DNA from: an uncultured Prevotella sp.
Lineage (GTDB): Bacteria > Bacteroidota > Bacteroidia > Bacteroidales > Bacteroidaceae
NCBI GenBank assembly: GCA_900771975.1
Contig: CAAGPV010000035.1
Location: forward strand, 16,436 to 80,435
Length of the DNA: 64,000 nt
Direction of reading: 5' to 3'
Shown: positions 60,021-64,000 of the stretch, one piece after another
How positions within the stretch are numbered: position 1 is the stretch's first letter
Layout: each line of letters begins with the position of its first letter
Program-made: the position numbers and the translations under genes
Notes under the pieces: model-generated
What the model was told of the DNA's origin: nothing
Database searches by the model: none
Seen by the model: only the letters and a program-made list of their open reading frames with translations

Positions 60021-61251
60021 GCTTATGGTCCTGTTTTGAACTAAAGATTAAAGCAAATGCCAATCCAACAACCAATGCATACGCAGCAAAAATCAACCAG
60101 CAAGAACTCCATAACGTATGGCCCTGTGAATCTGTAAAATAATTAACTACAGCTTGGGCAGACAAAGTGCCTATCGTAGCTCCTATTCCATTGGTCATCA
60201 ACATAAAAAGTCCCTGTGCACTTGACCTTAAAGAGGGATTTGTCGAATTGTCAACAAATAATGATCCGGAAATATTAAAGAAATCAAAAGCAACGCCATA
60301 AACTATCATTGACAAGACGAACATCCAAACGCCAGAGCCAGGATTGCCAAGACCAAACAATCCAAAACGTAAAACCCAAGCAAACATAGCTATAAGCATA
60401 ACATTCTTAATACCATATCGTTTCATAAAGAATGGAATGAGAAGAATGCAACAGGTTTCGCTCACTTGAGAAAGAGAGATTAAAATATTGGCATGATTAA
60501 CCCCAAATGTATCCGCATATTGAGGATCTGCACCAAATGATGTTATAAAGGGGTTAGCAAAACCATTCGTTATTTGCAAACTTACACCCAAAAGCATGGA
60601 AAACACAAAGAATATTGCCATTTTCTTTTGTTTAAACAGTTTGAAAGCCTGTAATCCAAATGCATCGGCTAAAGTTTTCTTTTCTGTATTAGAATTAATT
60701 GGGCAAGAAGGTAAACTAAACGTATAGAGGAACAATAATAAGCTAACAACACCAGAGGCTACAAATTGATTTTGATTGGGTTGGTATCCCATTAAATCAA
60801 CAAACCACATCATACAAATAAAACCTATGGTACCAAACACACGAATTGGAGGGAAATCTCTAACCGTATCCAAACCAGCTCGCGTCAACCCATTGTAAGC
60901 AACAGAATTGCTCAATGCTAACGTTGGCATATAAAAAGCGACACTCAATGTATAAAAGAAAAAAATTGACGTAGAATTACCAATATTTCCCACATAAGCA
61001 GCAGCAAACATAAAAATGCCAGCCAACAAATGACAATATCCAAGGAGACGTTGGGCAGGAATCCATCTATCAGCTACTATTCCCATAATAGCCGGCATAA
61101 AAATCGAAACAACACCTTGAATGGCATAAAACCAACCTATTTGTGAAGCCATTCCAATATTATGCAGATATGTTCCCATAGAAGTCAAATAAGCTCCCCA
61201 AACTGCAAACTCTAAAAAATTCATTAGAGCCAAACGTGTTTTTACATTCAT
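59995..61251 (-). CDS. nucleoside permease (MFS, NupG-like)
   Basis: A 418-aa major-facilitator protein with about 12 helices. The start MNVKTRLALMNFLEFAVWGA, the FFLYTLSVAFYMPTLALSNSVAY segment (here shortened to key residues PTLALSNS), RVFGTIGFICMMW and the C-terminal SLFVDNSTNPSLRSSAQGLF match the nucleoside:H+ symporter (NupG/XapB) group. It imports nucleosides across the inner membrane; specificity not readable. First gene of the permease - BFN - rsmE operon, with promoter at 61280-61310. Confidence 0.9.
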   Translation of the reverse strand: MNVKTRLALMNFLEFAVWGAYLTSMGTYLHNIGMASQIGWFYAIQGVVSIFMPAIMGIVADRWIPAQRLLGYCHLLAGIFMFAAAYVGNIGNSTSIFFFYTLSVAFYMPTLALSNSVAYNGLTRAGLDTVRDFPPIRVFGTIGFICMMWFVDLMGYQPNQNQFVASGVVSLLLFLYTFSLPSCPINSNTEKKTLADAFGLQAFKLFKQKKMAIFFVFSMLLGVSLQITNGFANPFITSFGADPQYADTFGVNHANILISLSQVSETCCILLIPFFMKRYGIKNVMLIAMFAWVLRFGLFGLGNPGSGVWMFVLSMIVYGVAFDFFNISGSLFVDNSTNPSLRSSAQGLFMLMTNGIGATIGTLSAQAVVNYFTDSQGHTLWSSCWLIFAAYALVVGLAFALIFSSKQDHKHGENPDKV

Positions 61252-61279
61252 TGCCTTGATTTATTAACTTTGATTTCTG

Positions 61280-61310
61280 CAAAGGTACGATAATTCGTCA
61301 AATCGAACAA
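61280..61310 (-). promoter_or_regulatory. promoter of the permease operon
   Basis: On the minus strand TTG (61310-61308), 20 bases, TACCTTTG (61287-61280), 29 bases before the start at 61251. Confidence 0.75.
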
Positions 61311-61356
61311 GTAATTGATGCAAAATCGATTAAACATTATAGATAGATAAAAAACA

Positions 61357-61384
61357 AAAAAATTGATTGTCTCACGACAATCAA
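61357..61384 (-). terminator. terminator of the DUF3256 gene pair
   Basis: The 9-bp stem has arms 61363-61371 and 61376-61384 (TTGATTGTC) with a 4-base loop; read leftward it runs into a T tract. It lies about 107 bases after the minus-strand stop at 61491. Confidence 0.8.
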
Positions 61385-61490
61385 TCTTTATTAACCTTAA
61401 TAATCTAATACCATGAAAAACACATTGCAAAATTAATTCTTTTCTTTCATACCAGCAACATGTTACTTGAATTTTATCTCATATTTAACC

Positions 61491-62117
61491 TTAGTTAAAG
61501 ATTTCTCCATTCCATTTAAGTTTCCTTTTGCACATAATAGCTCTGACTTTTTTTGTTTCTTCGCTATTGAGCAATGGCAAGGAATACTCATATTCTAAAA
61601 CGGGCTCTGTCGGAGATAAAAAAATAAATATCATCTTTGGTTCTATAAGACTACAAAGATTTTCAAACACAGCCAATTTCATTGTGTCAGGGCAAACCAA
61701 TAATTGCAACGTATCCAAATCTACAAACTTTTCGGAAGGCAATAAGCACCAGTTCTTATCATAAAAACGCACTTCACTTTCAGCAGCAGGCCCAAAAAAG
61801 GTCTTTACAAAACACAATATGGTATCTTTCTCAAGATTTCGGACTAATAGTTTAGCCTGAACTTTAAAATTTTGTGTTTCAAATTCCAAATCACTATTGG
61901 TCAATCGTTTCTGTCGAAGAGTATCCCCAAAAACATTTACCATTGTTGCGGTTTCATTTAATGGGGAATTTACAATGTCCTTATAAACGTTCTGTGATAA
62001 ATAAGGAAAAATACTATCTGGTATATTTTTCAATCTTTGCTGCATGGTTTGAGCTATTGTCAATAGTGGTAGACAATACAACATCACTAACATACAACAA
62101 ACTTTAAACCTATTCAT
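61491..62117 (-). CDS. secreted DUF3256-family protein
   Basis: A 208-aa protein with a signal peptide (about 1-23, ending LLTIAQ). The body begins MQQRLKNIPDSIFPYLSQNV, followed by beta-rich sequence with the internal motif TILCFVKTFFGPAAESEVRF. It matches, from memory, DUF3256 proteins restricted to Bacteroidales, which have no known function. It follows the gene at 62130 by 12 bases and probably shares its transcript; a hairpin terminator lies downstream. Confidence 0.8.
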   Translation of the reverse strand: MNRFKVCCMLVMLYCLPLLTIAQTMQQRLKNIPDSIFPYLSQNVYKDIVNSPLNETATMVNVFGDTLRQKRLTNSDLEFETQNFKVQAKLLVRNLEKDTILCFVKTFFGPAAESEVRFYDKNWCLLPSEKFVDLDTLQLLVCPDTMKLAVFENLCSLIEPKMIFIFLSPTEPVLEYEYSLPLLNSEETKKVRAIMCKRKLKWNGEIFN

Positions 62118-62129
62118 TATTATAGAATT

Positions 62130-62585
62130 CTAAAATGGCCCAAACTGAAAATCCATTCTATTGCGAAAAGTAGTAATGGTAAACAAACGCATTCCATCTT
62201 TATCATAACCGACATAAAATTTACCATCATCTGGATTTTCGTCTTGAGTTGTTTTATATATTATAGCATATTTCTTCTGTATTTGATTCATACGAACCAC
62301 TGCCTTTGCATGATTTTGGAAAATATTACGAAATCTTCCTTGGACAAGACGTCCTTTCCCGTCAAAAACAAATTTTGCTTCATCATACTTTTCTCCATCG
62401 TAAAACACTTTACCAAATACAACCTCTTCTTTTGTTTGTGAAGAAGGCTGTCCAAATAAAGATATTAAAGCTGGCACTGCCTTTTCTGTTGTCGACATAA
62501 AAGGTATTCCGGCTACAGAACGTTCTTGGGCATATGTACTCAAAAAACTAAAAAGCACAAATAACAATAAAAATAGTTTTTTCAT
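62130..62585 (-). CDS. secreted hypothetical protein
   Basis: A 151-aa protein with a signal peptide (MKKLFLLLFVLFSFLSTYAQ; cleavage after about 20). The mature part contains VAGIPFMSTTEKAVPALISL, the aromatic stretch VVFGKVFYDGEKYDEAKFVF and ends RNRMDFQFGPF. It resembles small secreted proteins of Bacteroidales that track a predicted change in a field (ALISLFGQPS...GKVFYDG), but I recognise no family. Promoter -7 box (TATCTTTG, minus strand) at 62630-62637; first gene of the pair with the DUF3256 protein. Confidence 0.75.
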   Translation of the reverse strand: MKKLFLLLFVLFSFLSTYAQERSVAGIPFMSTTEKAVPALISLFGQPSSQTKEEVVFGKVFYDGEKYDEAKFVFDGKGRLVQGRFRNIFQNHAKAVVRMNQIQKKYAIIYKTTQDENPDDGKFYVGYDKDGMRLFTITTFRNRMDFQFGPF

Positions 62586-62629
62586 AGATTACTTTATTTT
62601 ATCATTTAATCATATTATTAACATCATTG

Positions 62630-62637
62630 CAAAGATA
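62630..62637 (-). promoter_or_regulatory. promoter -7 box of the secreted-protein pair
   Basis: The minus strand reads TATCTTTG 45 bases before the start at 62585. Confidence 0.6.
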
Positions 62638-62748
62638 ACAATTATTTCCTTATTAGGTTAGCTTTTTTAAAAACTTATTTTCCTTTCTTCATTACATTTT
62701 CATTTTATATACCTTTGTTGGACAATTAGGCAGTACATCCTCATTTCC

Positions 62749-62769
62749 TATCTTTGCATTTAAAATGCA
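62749..62769 (+). promoter_or_regulatory. -7 box overlapping a 15-base palindrome
   Basis: TATCTTTG (62749-62756) overlaps TGCATTT-A-AAATGCA (62755-62769), a 7-bp inverted repeat about the centre. A second -7-like TACCTTTG lies at 62710-62717. No protein gene follows on the plus strand; a GCCCGA/TCGGGC hairpin with a T tract ends at about 62860. Confidence 0.4.
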
Positions 62770-62877
62770 GATAAATATATTATTACTGTCCGCTAAAACT
62801 CAAACAATCATAAATATTTCGCCCGATGCCTCTAGAAATGGAATTTCGGGCTTTCTTTTTTAAAAAATAAGACACCA

Positions 62878-63280
62878 CTAATCAAACAAACTTGGTTCAC
62901 GAGGCGTTTCCTTAGCCTCTTGAATTATTATTGTCCAGTCTTTTTGCAAGTTCTTCAAAGAAGATATAGCAATTTACATAAATCCTCTACCTACTTAGGT
63001 GCGTTTCTTGAATTCAATCACTTGGAATCTGTATTCCATGAGTCTAAGTAATTCATTGTACATCACGACCGAAAGTACCTGATATATAATATTTTCTTCA
63101 TCGTAGTTACATATATGACACCACGTTCCTTCAATTCCTCAAATTTTGAGTATAGTATATATATACTGTGTCAAAAACTATTAATGTAACCACGTTATAA
63201 TGAGTAGGATTCAGCCTAAAGCTGTCATCGATTGCAGCGGACGTAAATTTGATTTCAGACGATACGACATCATTCACATA
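62878..63280 (-). pseudogene. decayed IS4-type transposase
   Basis: Reading leftward, the minus strand gives recognisable but interrupted transposase segments. First EIKFTSAAIDDSFRLNP, then after a frameshift KFEELKERGVIYVTTMKK, after another shift VVMYNELLRLMEYRFQVIEF ending KKRT, and finally ETPREPSLFD with a stop at 62880-62878. The order matches the catalytic core and C terminus of IS4-group transposases of Bacteroidetes, with frameshifts and an internal deletion. The N-terminal half is not recognisable. An ACTGTCCGCTAAAA stretch at about 62788-62801 could be the IS terminus. Confidence 0.7.
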
Positions 63281-63931
63281 GATGTTAGTATGTTCTTAAT
63301 GCAACTTTTCTACTTCCCTAATTTACGATGCTGGACGACACATTTGAATATGAGATATGAAAAAAGCGATAATGTAATGGAATTGATGTTTTTCAGACAA
63401 TTGAAACATGACAAAACTTGATACTTTCAACTATCCGAGGAAAGTTCTTTATATAGGACATACAAGCTGCGGTATGTGTCTTCAAACATAACCTCAGTCC
63501 TACGTACGAAGACATCTGACAAAGCTGAGCCTTGGCATCATCATTATGCCAAGGTGTGAGAATAATAGGGCCTCACGAGACATAGAATCTATTATCTCTA
63601 ACAATGTGTCTAATCTCAAGATGACTGCAGGAAGAATTACATCTTTTTGTTGGTAGGCATCAAAGTACATAACATAACGTTGTAAATTACGATTGCGGTT
63701 GTTTATGAGTATTTCTCCCTTACTGAGCAAATTTATTAACTGCAAATACATCGGCTATTCCAAAATGTGTAATGTTGTTCATGGTTACATGGTTTTATAT
63801 TTGCAAGAACGAAGGTAACAAAAGGGCTTAATTCCAAACGGGGGAGCCCCCTAATTTTTTATGTTCAGAAAAGGTTTTGCGAAGGGCAATAAATAAACAA
63901 CAATATTTTTTGTGTTCCATTTCCATAAAAC
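63281..63931. other. gene-poor region between the transposase remnant and the rRNA operon end
   Basis: About 650 bases. Two open frames (63200-63421 on plus, 63500-63751 on minus) show no domain character, and the first is antisense to the transposase remnant. Parts may be further IS debris. No RNA gene or repeat was recognised until the terminator at 63932. Confidence 0.5.
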
Positions 63932-63969
63932 GCAAAAAAGCCTTTGGAAAGAAATTCTTCCAAAGGCTT
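63932..63969 (-). terminator. rRNA operon terminator
   Basis: The 12-bp perfect stem has arms 63938-63949 and 63958-63969 (AAGCCTTTGGAA and its complement) with an 8-base loop; on the minus strand it runs into TTTTTT. It lies 12 bases after the end of 5S rRNA. Confidence 0.9.
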
Positions 63970-63981
63970 CTTAATAAAAAG

Positions 63982-64000
63982 GGCAGCTACCTACTCTCCC
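63982..64000 (-). rRNA. rrf: 5S rRNA, 3' end only (cut by window edge)
   Basis: The minus strand reads GGGAGAGTAGGTAGCTGCC, which corresponds to the conserved 3' end of 5S rRNA (GGGAGAGTAGGTCGCCGCC in Bacteroides, from memory). With the terminator just beyond, it indicates an rRNA operon entering from the right. Confidence 0.85.

Noticed and set aside
63200..63421. 73-codon open frame on the plus strand
   Set aside because: It is antisense to the recognisable transposase remnant and has no coding character of its own.
63500..63751. 83-codon open frame on the minus strand
   Set aside because: No domain, promoter or conserved start; may be debris of the decayed IS but I could not match it to a transposase segment.
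1..64000. CRISPR arrays, prophage or conjugative-element modules, restriction or toxin-antitoxin systems
   Set aside because: No regularly spaced repeats, integrases, portal/terminase, mobilisation or defence genes were recognised in any frame; the only mobile trace is the decayed transposase near 63 kb.

Overview
The window reads as a chromosomal segment of a low-GC member of the Bacteroidales, most likely Prevotella or a close relative. The evidence is the recurring Bacteroidetes promoter -7 element TAnnTTTG (in several places with a TTTG/TTG box 19-20 bp upstream), families largely confined to this phylum (DUF6452/DUF6048, DUF3256, DUF4199, Oar-like and OMP-barrel TonB receptors), a serine palmitoyltransferase of the Bacteroides sphingolipid type, and a fused NfnAB-like oxidoreductase. 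The genus is an inference from gene content.

Layout. 1-12.3 kb (+ strand): the 3' end of an unidentified gene, a lipoprotein, an outer-membrane barrel protein, then the tightly packed fmt - DUF4199 - glycosyltransferase - DUF6452 - DUF6048 - apbE - Crp-type regulator run, followed by the overlapping dcp - dCMP deaminase - S41 protease - 5-formyl-THF cyclo-ligase operon. 12.3-16.2 kb: a compositionally distinct, more GC-rich block with a PAS-LuxR regulator, an E1/ThiF-like protein and a TonB-dependent receptor; two ACAC-N4-GTGT dyads lie upstream of the receptor promoter. 16.2-19 kb: DUF721-recF (-), TPR protein and ribH (+). 19-23.3 kb (-): LysR regulator, ThrE-type exporter, AspT/YidE-type transporter. 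23.5-27.6 kb: serS, the NfnAB-like fusion, tRNA-Pro(TGG). 27.9-31 kb: serine palmitoyltransferase (-) divergent from a lipid kinase (+), then a tRNA1(Val) methyltransferase. 31.1-37.6 kb: lon - tgt - LptF/G permease - DEAD-box helicase. 37.8-46 kb: gdhA, GlcNAc-type kinase, MscS channel, kdsA - kdsD (Kdo synthesis), a secreted phospholipase-D family protein.

46-52.3 kb: two adjacent LuxR-type regulators, one fused to a hemerythrin domain, divergent from a structured candidate non-coding RNA with its own promoter and terminator; then xylBA (xylose catabolism), a gene-poor stretch and two small winged-helix proteins, one with a histone-H1-like Lys/Ala tail. 52.4-62.6 kb: aspS, DUF1573 protein, a cupin with an apparently non-AUG start, a large Oar-like TonB receptor, the nucleoside permease - bifunctional nuclease - rsmE operon, and two secreted proteins. 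62.7-64 kb: a decayed IS4-type transposase, gene-poor DNA, and finally an rRNA operon terminator with the 3' end of a 5S rRNA on the minus strand, so an rRNA operon enters from the right edge.

Most of the window is housekeeping. The parts that stand out are the GC-rich receptor/E1-like/LuxR block with its paired dyads, the hemerythrin-LuxR gene next to the candidate ncRNA, the sphingolipid gene pair, and several family-level oddities (Tgt without two zinc cysteines, cupin start, histone-like tail). I could not run searches; all family assignments rest on motifs read from the translations.
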